A stretch of DNA of 64,000 nt from Marivirga salinae (GCF_030503855.1 NZ_CP129971.1:4402001-4466000); one strand, 5' to 3'; shown: positions 20,618 through 29,787, counted from the stretch's first letter. Numbers and translations are program-made. The notes: generated by a model from the sequence alone, not told the origin.

Positions 20618-20669
20618 GTGCCTTTACAGGCACATCCTAACAAAGGCAGTGACGTTTCCGTTCTGCCTT
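20618..20669 (-). other. Two small hairpins between tRNA-Gly and tRNA-Thr
   Basis: GTGCC / GGCAC (20618-20622, 20629-20633) and AAGGCAG / CTGCCTT (20643-20649, 20663-20669) form two short stems in the spacer of the tRNA-tuf transcript. No T-runs follow, so terminator function is unlikely. They may guide tRNA precursor processing; this is inference. Confidence 0.45.
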
Positions 20670-20702
20670 GATTTATCACCGAAATGCCTATTGTATTATT
20701 AG

Positions 20703-20775
20703 AGCGAGAGACGAGGTTCGAACTCGCGACCTGCAGCTTGGAAGGCTGCCGCTCTACCAACTGAGCTACTCTCGC
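20703..20775 (-). tRNA. tRNA-Gly (TCC)
   Basis: The 73-base cloverleaf has acceptor arms GCGAGAG / CTCTCGC, D-arm GTAGCTCAGTTGG, an anticodon loop CTTCCAA (anticodon TCC) on a GCAGC stem, and T-arm with TTCGAAC. The discriminator is T. It is the middle tRNA of the cluster before tuf. Confidence 0.97.
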
Positions 20776-20824
20776 TTGTTTGACAAAATACTCACTTATT
20801 TAAAAGTATTTATTTTAATCAAAT

Positions 20825-20852
20825 GTAATCCTTCGCTAAAGCTTCGGATTAC
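20825..20852 (-). other. Hairpin between tRNA-Tyr and tRNA-Gly
   Basis: GTAATCC (20825-20831) and GGATTAC (20846-20852) pair over seven bases with inner partial pairing. It sits in the tRNA-Tyr to tRNA-Gly spacer and has no T-run after it. It is possibly a processing signal. Confidence 0.4.
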
Positions 20853-20856
20853 AAAG

Positions 20857-20938
20857 TGGGGGAAACAGGATTCGAACCTGTGAAGTCGTAGACAGCGGAT
20901 TTACAGTCCGCCCCAGTTGGCCGCTTTGGTATTCCCCC
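20857..20938 (-). tRNA. tRNA-Tyr (GTA)
   Basis: The 82-base class II tRNA has acceptor GGGGGAA / TTCCCCC, anticodon stem GCGGA with loop CTGTAAA (anticodon GTA), a long variable arm, and T-arm with TTCGAAT. The discriminator is A and CCA is not encoded. It is first in the tRNA-Tyr-Gly-Thr-tuf transcript. Confidence 0.97.
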
Positions 20939-20985
20939 ATTGGTTTCAATAAGCATTTCCTAAATCCTTTTCGTTTTAGGAAGTG

Positions 20986-21016
20986 CAAAATTATATGGAT
21001 TTTATATTTTATCAAA
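20986..21016 (-). promoter_or_regulatory. Promoter of the tRNA-Tyr-Gly-Thr-tuf unit
   Basis: TTTG (21016-21013), 19 bases and TAATTTTG (20993-20986) on the minus strand match the Bacteroidota consensus fully. The predicted start is near 20980, about 42 bases before tRNA-Tyr. The 340-base gap 20939-21278 otherwise holds AT-rich sequence with no ORF, and divides divergent units. Confidence 0.82.
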
Positions 21017-21255
21017 CTTTACCGACAAAAAAGATTGCTTTTTTTTAATCTTAATTTTCAATCCTTCGCTATCTATTGTAAATCAGTTCTTTACATTTAA
21101 AATAAAATCCAGAAAAGTTTTTAAAATCAATCGCATTAGCTACATCGCATCAAACTTTTTAAATTTTGGTTCAATTCTCAGCCTCAAAGGTGAAAAAAAA
21201 TCTGCGCAGACATACTAATTTTAAAACGAAATGTGTAAAATTTAATATGTGTTCC

Positions 21256-21263
21256 TATCTTCG
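21256..21263 (+). promoter_or_regulatory. Possible -7 element for the biotin carrier gene
   Basis: TATCTTCG is a near match to TAnnTTTG, 15 bases before the ATG at 21279. A weak TGTG lies about 19 bases upstream (21232-21235). The leader would be very short. This is a motif-level guess. Confidence 0.35.
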
Positions 21264-21278
21264 TGCTAAATTTTAATT

Positions 21279-21779
21279 ATGTACGAAATAAAATTCAGTC
21301 AATCCGATAAAGAATATCGACTGTCCACTAAAGACGGTAATATTTTCATAGACGATAAACAAGTTGATTGGGACATAAGTAAAACCGATCAGCAATCCTT
21401 CCACATTATTTATCACAATCAAACATTTAATGCTCATTTAGTAGAAATAGACTACGAAAGTAAAGTCTTTAAATTACAATTGAATGGGAAAATCATTGAG
21501 TTGGAATTGAAAGATAAAATGGATTTACTTTTGGAGGAAATGGGCATTAGTGATTTGGATCAAAACCAAATGAATGATGTGAAAGCTCCTATGCCAGGTT
21601 TAATCATTGATATTATGGTTGCTCCAGGTGATGAAGTTAAAAAAGGTGATCCTCTTTTAATATTGGAAGCCATGAAGATGGAAAATGTGATTAAGGCAGC
21701 GGGTGATGGGACAATCTCAGAAATTAAAGCCAATAAAGGTGACAGCGTAGAGAAAAATCAATTGATCATTCAATTCTAA
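21279..21779 (+). CDS. Biotin carboxyl carrier protein
   Basis: The 166-residue protein ends in a biotinyl-lipoyl domain (about residues 100-166) with the biotinylation motif EAMKMEN, lysine 133. The N-terminal 95 residues resemble the linker region of Bacteroidota acetyl/propionyl-CoA carboxylase biotin subunits. It should carry CO2 for an acyl-CoA carboxylase or decarboxylase. No carboxylase subunit lies nearby, so the exact partner cannot be named. pyrH follows after 72 bases on the same strand. Confidence 0.9.
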   Translation: MYEIKFSQSDKEYRLSTKDGNIFIDDKQVDWDISKTDQQSFHIIYHNQTFNAHLVEIDYESKVFKLQLNGKIIELELKDKMDLLLEEMGISDLDQNQMNDVKAPMPGLIIDIMVAPGDEVKKGDPLLILEAMKMENVIKAAGDGTISEIKANKGDSVEKNQLIIQF

Positions 21780-21851
21780 TTATAGAATACATAGAATTGA
21801 TTTTTAAAATTTATAAATTAGACTTTTAACGGGACAGCAACAATTTAACTT

Positions 21852-22565
21852 ATGAAATTCAAACGCATTCTATTGAAATTAAGTGGTGAGGCTCTTATGG
21901 GGGATGAAGGCTACGGTATTGACCCTAAACGACTTGCTCAATATGCAGAAGAAATAAAAAGAATACATGATCAGGGTGTTGAAATAGCTATTGTAATAGG
22001 TGGTGGAAATATTTTTAGAGGAATTCAAGCTGAGGGTGCAGGTATTGATAGAGTTCAAGGTGATTATATGGGAATGCTAGCTACTGTTATAAATGGAATG
22101 GCTGTTCAAGGTGTTTTAGAAAATCACGGCATGTTTACACGCTTAATGTCTGGGATTAATATGGACCAGGTATGTGAGCCCTTTATCAGAAGAAGAGCAA
22201 TCAGACATTTAGAAAAAGGAAGAATAGTCATTTTTGGTGCTGGAATAGGAAATCCCTATTTCACTACAGATTCTACTGCAAGTTTAAGAGCTATTGAAAT
22301 AGAAGCGGATGTTGTTTTAAAGGGCACAAGAGTGGATGGAGTTTATACATCTGACCCAGAGAAAAATGAAGATGCTGTAAGATATTCGAATATCACATTT
22401 CAAGAAGTTTATGAAAAAGGATTAAATGTGATGGATATGACAGCTTTCACGCTTTGTCAAGAAAACAATTTACCTATTATTGTATTTGACATGAATAAGG
22501 CTGGCAACTTATACGACCTTATAAATGGAGAAAATGTTGGAACATTGATAAATTCTGAAAAATAA
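21852..22565 (+). CDS. pyrH: Uridylate kinase
   Basis: UMP kinase makes UDP from UMP with ATP. The 237-residue protein has the amino-acid-kinase-fold motifs [13 protein letters not shown] at the N-terminus, [10 protein letters not shown] near residues 49-58, and [11 protein letters not shown] near 174-184. frr follows after six bases, the usual pyrH-frr pairing in bacteria. Confidence 0.97.
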   Translation: MKFKRILLKLSGEALMGDEGYGIDPKRLAQYAEEIKRIHDQGVEIAIVIGGGNIFRGIQAEGAGIDRVQGDYMGMLATVINGMAVQGVLENHGMFTRLMSGINMDQVCEPFIRRRAIRHLEKGRIVIFGAGIGNPYFTTDSTASLRAIEIEADVVLKGTRVDGVYTSDPEKNEDAVRYSNITFQEVYEKGLNVMDMTAFTLCQENNLPIIVFDMNKAGNLYDLINGENVGTLINSEK

Positions 22566-22571
22566 AAAGAA

Positions 22572-23132
22572 ATGGAAGAAATAGATTTAGTATTGGATGA
22601 AACAAAAGAGCTAATGGACAAAGCCATTCAGCACACGAAAAGTAATTTACAGAAAATTAGAGCAGGTAAAGCTTCCCCTGCAATGCTTGATGGATTAATG
22701 GTAGATTATTATAATAATGACACTCCTATTAGCCAAGTAGCTTCAATCAGTACACCAGATGCTCGTTCTATTATTATTAAACCATGGGAAAAGAATATAA
22801 TTGGCGAAATAGAGCGTGCCATAATCAATAGCGATTTAGGATTCACTCCTCAAAACGATGGTGAAATTGTTAGAATTAACATTCCGCCATTGACTGAAGA
22901 AAGAAGAATTGCTTTATCCAAACAAGCAAAAAACGAGGCTGAGGATGGCAAAATTTCTATTCGTAATGCAAGAAAAGATGCTAACGACCAATTAAAGCAA
23001 TTGCAAAAAGAGGGGATTTCGGAAGATGATGTTAAAAGAGGAGAAGATAAAGTTCAATCCTTAACTAATGATTACACTAAAAAAATTGATGAAATTCTTG
23101 AGCATAAAGAGAAAGAGATCATGACAGTATAA
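22572..23132 (+). CDS. frr: Ribosome recycling factor
   Basis: RRF splits post-termination ribosomes with EF-G. The 186-residue protein has the signature LQKIRAGKASPAMLDG near residues 25-40 and the C-terminal helix segment NARKDANDQLKQL. Length is normal. It is followed by a terminator at 23157-23238. Confidence 0.97.
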   Translation: MEEIDLVLDETKELMDKAIQHTKSNLQKIRAGKASPAMLDGLMVDYYNNDTPISQVASISTPDARSIIIKPWEKNIIGEIERAIINSDLGFTPQNDGEIVRINIPPLTEERRIALSKQAKNEAEDGKISIRNARKDANDQLKQLQKEGISEDDVKRGEDKVQSLTNDYTKKIDEILEHKEKEIMTV

Positions 23133-23156
23133 TTGTCAAAATTTTCTACTTTCTTT

Positions 23157-23238
23157 AAAAAAAAGCTGTTTTAAAAGAATTATAAAGTGAATAATAGATA
23201 TTTTTCTATTTTGACTTTTACTTTTGAAACAGCTTTTT
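23157..23238 (+). terminator. Terminator after frr
   Basis: AAAAAAAGCTGTTT (about 23157-23171) pairs with AAACAGCTTTTTT (about 23226-23238), with a small inner hairpin (AATAGA / TCTATT) in the long loop. A T-run follows on the plus strand. The loop of about 55 bases is longer than usual. Confidence 0.6.
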
Positions 23239-23309
23239 TATTATCGGGCACCTAAATAATACCGCAAACTATTGATTCCTTTCAGCTATTGCACTAATTT
23301 GCCTTTTGT

Positions 23310-25265
23310 ATGAATATTACCAATCCCAACGCCTTTTGGCTTCTTTTTCTAATCATTATCCCTATCCTGATTCACCTCTTTCAGTTTAGGAAATATAAAA
23401 GTTTAAAATTCAGTAACACCTTTTTTTTAAGCGCAGTAAATGAAGAGCAAAAGCGAAGCAGAAAATTAAAACATATCCTTATTTTAATTAGCAGGATTCT
23501 ATTAATACTATTTCTGGTCTTTAGCATTGCAAAACCTTTTTGGAAAAGTGAGGCCATGAATTCTAATGTGAATTTACTGGTTTTGGATCAATCCGCTTCT
23601 AATACAGCTTATGCAGAAGGCAGTTCTAATCCAATAATAGAGGAGAATATGAGCTTCATTAATCAACTTTTTGAAAGCTATCCTCAATCATTGAAAGCAG
23701 TGGATCAATCTGGAAGTTCTTTAGAAGCCTACCAAGAAGTTGTGGTCAGAGAAAATGAATCAAAATTGAACTTGGATAGAATAATCAGAAAACACCCAAC
23801 ATCTGAAAAAATATTGTTGCTAAGCGATTTCCAAAAATCAGCCATAGACGAAAACATCTCCATTTTTTCAGACTCTTCCAGAGGATTTATTTTTATGCCT
23901 CCTTATCAGCAAAAACCCAACAATGTTTGGGTCGATTCATTATGGGTAGAACAAACAGATGATGGTGCTGGAAACGAACAACTAAAACTACAAATCAGCG
24001 CAATAGATGATGTTGATGATGTTAATATCGCATTGGAGAATGATGAGCAATTAATTGGTACGCAACAAATAGTATTAAATGATGGCGGACAAAAATCGGT
24101 AAGCTTTCCGATTAAAAGATTTTCATCTGACATGAGTTCTTCATTTCGCATTAATTTGGAAGCCGGGGATTTGGATTTTGATAATACTTTTTACTTTAGC
24201 CTACCAGAGCGAAGTAAATTAAAAATCTTATTACTCTCTAAAAACAATACTAACAGTCTTTTAAGCGCAGTATACGAAAATAAAGAGATGTTTGATTTTC
24301 GAAAAGAGTCATTGAATAATTTCGCATTTCAGGATCTGGATGAATATGATTTAGTTTTGGTAGAACTTGGGGATCAACTCAATAATTTTGCTGCAGGAGC
24401 TTTAAAAACTTATGCTGCATCCGGCAATAATTTAGTGGTAATTCCAACATCAAATTTTGACCAATATTCCTTTTTAGAGGATTTGGGGTTTTCCAATGTC
24501 TCTAATATTTCTCAAGCTAATAATAAGACCGTCAAACTTCAAAGCCCTGATTTACAAAACCCCTTTTTCAGGAATGTATTTAATAATATGAATGAGGATA
24601 TTAGCATGCCTGAAGCCGTCATGTATTTAAAGTGGGAATCCGGACAGAAAATACTATCCTTTATCAATGGCTATCCTTATTTAGGTTTAACTGGAGTAAA
24701 TGACAACATCTTTGTCTTTGCCTCTCCTTTCGATCAGGATTATACCAATTTCACACAACACGGAATTTTCTTGCCAGTTTTTTATAAAATTGCTTTCAGT
24801 GGCAAAAAAGAAAATCAAGCGCAATATTTCTTCTTAAATCAGGATGTAATCGAATTATCCAAAGCTGATATACCAGAAGGCACTGTAGTGAAATTGCAAC
24901 AAGGAGAACAAGAATTAGTGCCAGACCAAAGAATAAGTGGCAATGAAATGCGCTTAATCTTGCCACAAGAAGATTTAAAATCTGGCTTTTATACTATCAT
25001 CAATACCAAAACTGAAGAAAACTTGGGCGTATTAGCCTTAAACATCCCTAAAAAAGAAAGCGAAACAGGCTATTATACCACTTCTGAATTGCAATCACTT
25101 TTTCAAGATCAGGAAAATGTTGTAGTTTTAGATGAGTATGATTTTTCATCTATCAAAGATTATATTGATGAAACCAAAAACGGTTTTCCTTTGTGGAAAT
25201 ATTTCTTAGTATTAGCTTTGCTGAGTTTATTAGCTGAAGTTTTAATCATCCGCTTGCTTAAATAG
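23310..25265 (+). CDS. BatA-domain membrane protein
   Basis: The 651-residue protein begins with the BatA (N-terminal aerotolerance) region: a membrane segment near 8-24, the motif IPILIHLFQFRKYKSLKFSN, and a second segment near 55-75. A large periplasmic part follows, and a C-terminal membrane helix lies near 628-648. This layout is common in Bacteroidota proteins next to von Willebrand factor A-type genes. No MIDAS metal motif (DxSxS) stands out: LDQSASN near residue 92 is only similar. It is the first gene of a five-gene run with gaps of two bases or overlaps. Function unknown. Confidence 0.8.
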   Translation: MNITNPNAFWLLFLIIIPILIHLFQFRKYKSLKFSNTFFLSAVNEEQKRSRKLKHILILISRILLILFLVFSIAKPFWKSEAMNSNVNLLVLDQSASNTAYAEGSSNPIIEENMSFINQLFESYPQSLKAVDQSGSSLEAYQEVVVRENESKLNLDRIIRKHPTSEKILLLSDFQKSAIDENISIFSDSSRGFIFMPPYQQKPNNVWVDSLWVEQTDDGAGNEQLKLQISAIDDVDDVNIALENDEQLIGTQQIVLNDGGQKSVSFPIKRFSSDMSSSFRINLEAGDLDFDNTFYFSLPERSKLKILLLSKNNTNSLLSAVYENKEMFDFRKESLNNFAFQDLDEYDLVLVELGDQLNNFAAGALKTYAASGNNLVVIPTSNFDQYSFLEDLGFSNVSNISQANNKTVKLQSPDLQNPFFRNVFNNMNEDISMPEAVMYLKWESGQKILSFINGYPYLGLTGVNDNIFVFASPFDQDYTNFTQHGIFLPVFYKIAFSGKKENQAQYFFLNQDVIELSKADIPEGTVVKLQQGEQELVPDQRISGNEMRLILPQEDLKSGFYTIINTKTEENLGVLALNIPKKESETGYYTTSELQSLFQDQENVVVLDEYDFSSIKDYIDETKNGFPLWKYFLVLALLSLLAEVLIIRLLK

Positions 25266-25267
25266 AT

Positions 25268-26551
25268 ATGCGAACTTACATCAAGGCTGTCAAAATCATT
25301 AATCCTGCCTCTCAGTGGCACAATCAGTCCGTTAATTTATTGGTGGATGATGGTGTAATTACAGAAATCAATCCTTCCGAAAAAATAGATGCTGATATCG
25401 TTATAGAGGAAAAAGAACTGCATGCTTCCGCTTCATGGCTGGATATGCGCGTTTTTTCTGGGGAACCTGGTGAAGAATATAGAGAAGATTTTGAAAGTTT
25501 AGCGAATGTTTTGGAAGCAGGTGGATTTGGAAGTGCTTTATTAATGCCCAATACAAATCCTATCATTCAAAATAAAGCGGATATTAAAACGGTGATGTCC
25601 CGAAATAGTGGACAAGTTGTTCAAATTTTACCTTCGGCAGCCGTTACCATTAATTGTGATGGTGAGAATTTAAACGAGATGCTGGATGTTTACCATGCAG
25701 GTGCTATTGCCTTTACGGATGGCGCACAGCCTTTATGGAATAGTGATATCTTAGTGAAATCTTTGCAATATCTTCAAAAATTTGATGGTTTACTGATGAC
25801 CATGCCACAAGATCACAAATTGGCTCTTTTCGGACAAATGAATGAAGGCATCGTCAGCACAGGTTTAGGCTTAAAAGGAATCCCACATTTGGCAGAGGAA
25901 ATTATTATCCAGCGTGATTTAGAATTGTTGAAATATGCGGGCGGAAAGCTGCACTTTAGCTGTATCAGCAGTGCCAAGAGTGTCGAAATGATCAGGAATG
26001 CTAAGGCTGAAGGTTTAAATGTAACTTGCGATGTGAACATTCATCATTTAATACTAGATGATGAAAATTTGGAATCTTTTGACACTCATTATAAAGTTTT
26101 GCCTCCTTTAAGAACACAGAAAGATATTGAAGCTTTGATTTTAGGAGTGAATGACGGAACTATTGATGTAATCGTTTCTTCACATCAGCCTTACGATCAA
26201 GATCATAAAAAAATGGAGTTTGATTTGGCAGAATTTGGCATCATGGGTGCTCAAATTATGTATCCGATGTATCATAAATTCCTTGCTAATAAAATTGAGC
26301 TTTCAACATTTATCAATTGCATAGAAGCTAATCCTAAAAAGATATTGAACCTGCCACAGGCAAAAATAGAAAAAGGAGCTCCGGCCGATTTCACATTATT
26401 TTCTAATGATATGAAATGGGAATTTAATACTGAAAGTAATTTTTCTAAAAGTGATAATTCTCCATTTATGGGTCAAAGCTTTACAGCTAAGGCAATAGGG
26501 GTTTTTAAACACAGACACCAATATTTAGAATCAAAATTTACAAATTCCTGA
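25268..26551 (+). CDS. Dihydroorotase-like protein, catalytic residues missing
   Basis: The 427-residue protein has the full class I dihydroorotase fold signature (MPNTNPII, FTDGAQP, VTCDVNIHHLILDDE, PPLRTQKDIEALI, GIMGAQ). The metal-binding HxH of the family is changed to R61-V-F63 (LDMRVFSGEPG), the second His of the HxxH-type segment is Cys (HFSCISSA), and the catalytic Asp of TDHAPH is Ser (SSHQPY). It is therefore probably not an active amidohydrolase. It may act as a non-catalytic partner, as known for PyrC' of Pseudomonas aspartate transcarbamoylase. It starts two bases after the BatA-like gene. Confidence 0.85.
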   Translation: MRTYIKAVKIINPASQWHNQSVNLLVDDGVITEINPSEKIDADIVIEEKELHASASWLDMRVFSGEPGEEYREDFESLANVLEAGGFGSALLMPNTNPIIQNKADIKTVMSRNSGQVVQILPSAAVTINCDGENLNEMLDVYHAGAIAFTDGAQPLWNSDILVKSLQYLQKFDGLLMTMPQDHKLALFGQMNEGIVSTGLGLKGIPHLAEEIIIQRDLELLKYAGGKLHFSCISSAKSVEMIRNAKAEGLNVTCDVNIHHLILDDENLESFDTHYKVLPPLRTQKDIEALILGVNDGTIDVIVSSHQPYDQDHKKMEFDLAEFGIMGAQIMYPMYHKFLANKIELSTFINCIEANPKKILNLPQAKIEKGAPADFTLFSNDMKWEFNTESNFSKSDNSPFMGQSFTAKAIGVFKHRHQYLESKFTNS

Positions 26552-26552
26552 T

Positions 26553-27077
26553 ATGAATTTATTAGTCAAAAGCCCTTTAAGGTTCAGCTTAATTGCCGCA
26601 TTTTTTGTGATCCTGATGTTTTTCATCTTGATTATGTTAGATAAAAACCCGGTGATCTATTCCAGTAATATCATTTTTATTGGTCCGCTCCTGAGTTTAT
26701 TTTTATTCTTTGCTATAAAGGTATTTCGAGATACAAATCCTGATGGATTGAGATTTTGGCAAGGCTTTTCAATAGGAATTTTATACACCTTATTTTTCAC
26801 CCTATTTTATTCTATTGTATTGTGGTCAGATGCTACATTATTTGAAACTGATCATTTTGATGAATATAGAGCTATGATAATTGAAAAAATAATAGCCGGG
26901 AAAGATATGTTAGTGGACAAAATGGGCGAGCAAGGTTATCAGGATTATCTGAAATCAGGTGAATCATCGAATGCACGAATCATTGGTAGCTTAGCAGTTA
27001 ATAATATTATAATTGGTGCATTAGTGACCCCTTTAATTTCCCTTTTCATGAGAACCAGTGAACCCAAAAGAGTATGA
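26553..27077 (+). CDS. DUF4199-like membrane protein
   Basis: The 174-residue protein has four predicted membrane helices (about 11-30, 38-56, 71-92, 145-165) and a charged loop between the last two. The pattern and the motif FRDTNPDGLRFWQGFSIG resemble the DUF4199 family of Bacteroidota, function unknown. The gene begins one base after the dihydroorotase-like gene and its stop overlaps the next ATG by four bases (ATGA), so translational coupling with the glycosyltransferase is likely. Confidence 0.7.
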   Translation: MNLLVKSPLRFSLIAAFFVILMFFILIMLDKNPVIYSSNIIFIGPLLSLFLFFAIKVFRDTNPDGLRFWQGFSIGILYTLFFTLFYSIVLWSDATLFETDHFDEYRAMIIEKIIAGKDMLVDKMGEQGYQDYLKSGESSNARIIGSLAVNNIIIGALVTPLISLFMRTSEPKRV

Positions 27078-28036
27078 AGTATAATATAAGCATCGTTATA
27101 CCGGTTTTTAATGAAGAGGAATCATTGCCTGAATTAACCGATTGGATTAATCGAGTGATGGCTATTCATCCATTATTGAGTTATGAAATATTGATGATTG
27201 ATGATGGAAGTTCAGATGATTCATGGAATATCATTGAGGAGCTTTCTCAAAAACACATTCCGCTTAAAGGAATTAAATTTTCTAGAAATTACGGAAAATC
27301 AGCGGCACTTCATACGGGTTTCAAACATGCAAAGGGCGAGGTAGTCATCACTATGGATGCCGACATGCAAGATAGTCCTGAAGAAATCCCAGCTCTTTAT
27401 GATATGGTGGTTAAAGATGGCTTTGATATTGTTTCCGGCTGGAAAAAGAAAAGACATGACCCTATTAGCAAAACCATCCCTTCTAAATTTTTCAATTTTG
27501 TGACCCGTAAAATTTCGGGAATCAAATTGCATGATTTTAATTGTGGTTTAAAAGCTTACCGCAGTAAAGTAGTAAAAAACATAGAAGTCTATGGTGAAAT
27601 GCATCGTTATATACCTGTGATAGCCAAATGGAATGGCTTTAGGAAGATAGGCGAAAAAGTAGTGCAGCACAGAGCTAGGAAATACGGAGAGACGAAATAC
27701 GGTTTAGAGCGATTTTTATATGGATTTTTAGATCTGCTATCCATTACATTTGTTTCCAAGTTCAAGAAAAGCCCCATGCATTTCTTTGGTGCTTTTGGAA
27801 CCTTATCTTTTATAGCAGGATTTTTCATTACTATTTATATCATAGGCAGAAAATTCTATGAGATTCATTATAAATTGCCTGTTAGGGAAGTCACAGATCA
27901 GCCCTTGTTCTTTTTGGCTTTAGTGGCTTTAATAGTTGGGGTTCAGTTATTCTTGGCGGGATTTGTAGGGGAAATGATCACCATGAATTCTCCAAGGAAA
28001 ATAGATTACATAGTGGATGAACAAACCGGATTCTGA
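27074..28036 (+). CDS. Family 2 glycosyltransferase with two membrane helices
   Basis: The 320-residue protein has a GT-A domain starting SIVIPVFNEEESL, a nucleotide-binding DDGSSDDS near 43-50 and the DAD motif at 95-97 (MDADMQDS). Two membrane helices follow near 235-258 and 275-300. This is the architecture of DPM1/ArnC-type enzymes that transfer a sugar from a nucleotide donor to a polyprenyl phosphate. The donor is unknown. It is coupled to the genes on both sides by overlaps. Confidence 0.9.
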   Translation: MKYNISIVIPVFNEEESLPELTDWINRVMAIHPLLSYEILMIDDGSSDDSWNIIEELSQKHIPLKGIKFSRNYGKSAALHTGFKHAKGEVVITMDADMQDSPEEIPALYDMVVKDGFDIVSGWKKKRHDPISKTIPSKFFNFVTRKISGIKLHDFNCGLKAYRSKVVKNIEVYGEMHRYIPVIAKWNGFRKIGEKVVQHRARKYGETKYGLERFLYGFLDLLSITFVSKFKKSPMHFFGAFGTLSFIAGFFITIYIIGRKFYEIHYKLPVREVTDQPLFFLALVALIVGVQLFLAGFVGEMITMNSPRKIDYIVDEQTGF

Positions 28037-29022
28037 TGCGATTTTATTCCGTAGTTATCCCCATTTATAATCGTCCTGATGAAATTAAAGAGCTTTTAGA
28101 AAGCTTGACCCAGCAAACTTTTACAAATTTTGAGATCATTATAGTGGAAGATGGTTCTCAAATTAAGTGTGAGGAGATCTGCAATTCTTTTAAGGACAAG
28201 CTCAATATTCAATATTTCTATAAGGAAAACTCAGGACAAGGTTTTAGTAGAAATTTCGGCTTTGAGAAAGCAAAAGGAGATTACTATATCGTTTTTGATT
28301 CCGACTGCATCATTCCTAAAGATTATTTCGAAACAGTAGATCATTTCTTAAATGAAAATCCGCTTGATGCTTTTGGTGGACCTGATGCTGCTTTGGATAG
28401 TTTCACCATTGTGCAAAAAGCCATAAGTTATTCCATGACTTCTTTCTTTACCACAGGAGGAATAAGAGGCGGCAATAAGCAATTAGAGAAATTCCGTCCC
28501 AGGAGTTTCAATATGGGGATTTCAAAAGAAGTTTTTGAAAAAACCGGTGGCTATAACATCACCCGCATGGGAGAAGATATTGAGTTTAGCATCAGAATAG
28601 AAAAAGCAGGATTCAAAACGGGTTTAATTCCCAATGCGAAAGTTTACCATAAAAGAAGAACCAGACTAGATCAGTTTTACAAACAACTATTTTTCTTTGG
28701 AAGGGGTAGAATCAACATCTTTAGGTTTTATAAAAGTGAATTGAAAGCCGTTCATCTTTTGCCCGTGGCATTTGTATTAGCTTTATTTTTCTGGTTATCT
28801 ACTGCCTTATGGCAATGGGAGTTATTTCAATTGGGAGCTGCTGTATTGGCGGTCTATTTTATATTGATAGGAATTGATGCCTTTATGAAAACCAAAAACT
28901 TCCTAGTGGCCTGGCTAAGTTTAATCACTTCCTTTATTCAGCTTTTTGCCTATGGAATGGGTTTTCTAAAAGAGAGCTTTGCTTATTTGAGGCAGCCTGA
29001 GCCTGAGGGGGTGAAAGCATAA
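28036..29022 (+). CDS. Family 2 glycosyltransferase
   Basis: The 328-residue protein has the GT-A start SVVIPIYNRPDEIKELLESL, EDGSQ near residue 39, and FDSDCIIP near residues 91-98 as the DxD motif. The acceptor part has GEDIEFSIRIEKAGF, the usual ED motif of the family. Two membrane helices lie near the C-terminus (about 235-255 and 260-282). The start shares one base with the previous stop. It probably glycosylates a cell-surface or lipid-linked acceptor, together with the preceding enzyme. Confidence 0.9.
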   Translation: MRFYSVVIPIYNRPDEIKELLESLTQQTFTNFEIIIVEDGSQIKCEEICNSFKDKLNIQYFYKENSGQGFSRNFGFEKAKGDYYIVFDSDCIIPKDYFETVDHFLNENPLDAFGGPDAALDSFTIVQKAISYSMTSFFTTGGIRGGNKQLEKFRPRSFNMGISKEVFEKTGGYNITRMGEDIEFSIRIEKAGFKTGLIPNAKVYHKRRTRLDQFYKQLFFFGRGRINIFRFYKSELKAVHLLPVAFVLALFFWLSTALWQWELFQLGAAVLAVYFILIGIDAFMKTKNFLVAWLSLITSFIQLFAYGMGFLKESFAYLRQPEPEGVKA

Positions 29023-29042
29023 GCTGGAAGCTCGCGCTAGCG
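29022..29042 (+). repeat. REP-like repeat, left copy
   Basis: A 21-base segment with core GCTGGAAGCTCGCGC overlaps the last base of the glycosyltransferase stop. Its reverse complement matches 29788-29809 with three differences. Together they form an inverted pair about 770 bases apart around one gene. Confidence 0.6.
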
Positions 29043-29048
29043 AATGGG

Positions 29049-29070
29049 ACAGCCAAAGGCTGTTTTTTTT
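29049..29070 (+). terminator. Terminator after the glycosyltransferase operon
   Basis: ACAGCC, loop AAA, GGCTGT (29049-29063) is followed by eight T. The stem is short but perfect. It stands 27 bases after the stop of the second glycosyltransferase. The rest of the gap to 29272 has no ORF of note. Confidence 0.8.
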
Positions 29071-29272
29071 TACCAACAAGTTTCTCTAAGACTTTCGCAA
29101 ACGGCACAAAGGAAATAATCGAGATTATTTTACTCACCAGCTAGAGCGAGATCGGAAGCTATTTTCTTTCTCGTTTGCTGCAGTTATTTGTTAATCAATG
29201 GATTAGGTGAGGCTTTATACTTGAGTGAGGGTGGTGAGTAAGATGATAATTAATGTAAAAAATATCTTCATG

Positions 29273-29704
29273 CTATTCTGATATTGATTTATTTTTCCGC
29301 TCTTTTATTTTGGCATCTACGAACTCTATCATTTCCTCAATTTCACAAAGCTCTGAACCTGAGAATCCGAAAATTCTTTTTCTACCAGCCTTATCCTTAA
29401 TATATACTCCTGAACCCCAATTCATAACAGAATCAATATTGATCTTCTCTATTTTAGATATTTCATATTGGTATTCTATAAATGGCAACATGACATTTAT
29501 CAATATAATCTCTTTTTCATCGTAGGAGAATTTAAAGCATTTGGTAAATGTTAGGAATCTCATGAATAATAAACCAAAAAAAGCCATACCAAATGCGAAA
29601 AGTATTGATTTCCCTACATATAACGATATTGCAATACCAATAATGAATGATATAGCAGCTAAGAAATTAGTGCCATTTATTGAAGAATATGGAATGTGCT
29701 TCAT
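29273..29704 (-). CDS. Small membrane protein with a PH-like tail
   Basis: I do not recognise a named family. The 143-residue protein (ATG at 29704, just after an in-frame GTG) has two membrane helices near 14-32 and 36-55, then a soluble part of about 85 residues with alternating beta-type segments (FSYDEKEIILINVMLPF, EKINIDSVMNW, GVYIKDKAGRKRIFGF) like bacterial PH-domain membrane proteins. A short basic tail ends it. It is a single gene, convergent to the glycosyltransferase operon and flanked by inverted repeats at 29022-29042 and 29788-29809. Confidence 0.6.
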   Translation of the reverse strand: MKHIPYSSINGTNFLAAISFIIGIAISLYVGKSILFAFGMAFFGLLFMRFLTFTKCFKFSYDEKEIILINVMLPFIEYQYEISKIEKINIDSVMNWGSGVYIKDKAGRKRIFGFSGSELCEIEEMIEFVDAKIKERKNKSISE

Positions 29705-29787
29705 CACTTTATTTTAAATTTATTGGACAAGAAAATGCCTAATATAAGAACTTTCAATCAAAATCGTTTTTTTACACCAATCCCAAC

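Noticed and set aside
20939..21278. Riboswitch or T-box in the gap upstream of the biotin carrier gene
   Set aside because: No conserved core or terminator pair could be seen; only a tRNA-tuf promoter and AT-rich sequence.
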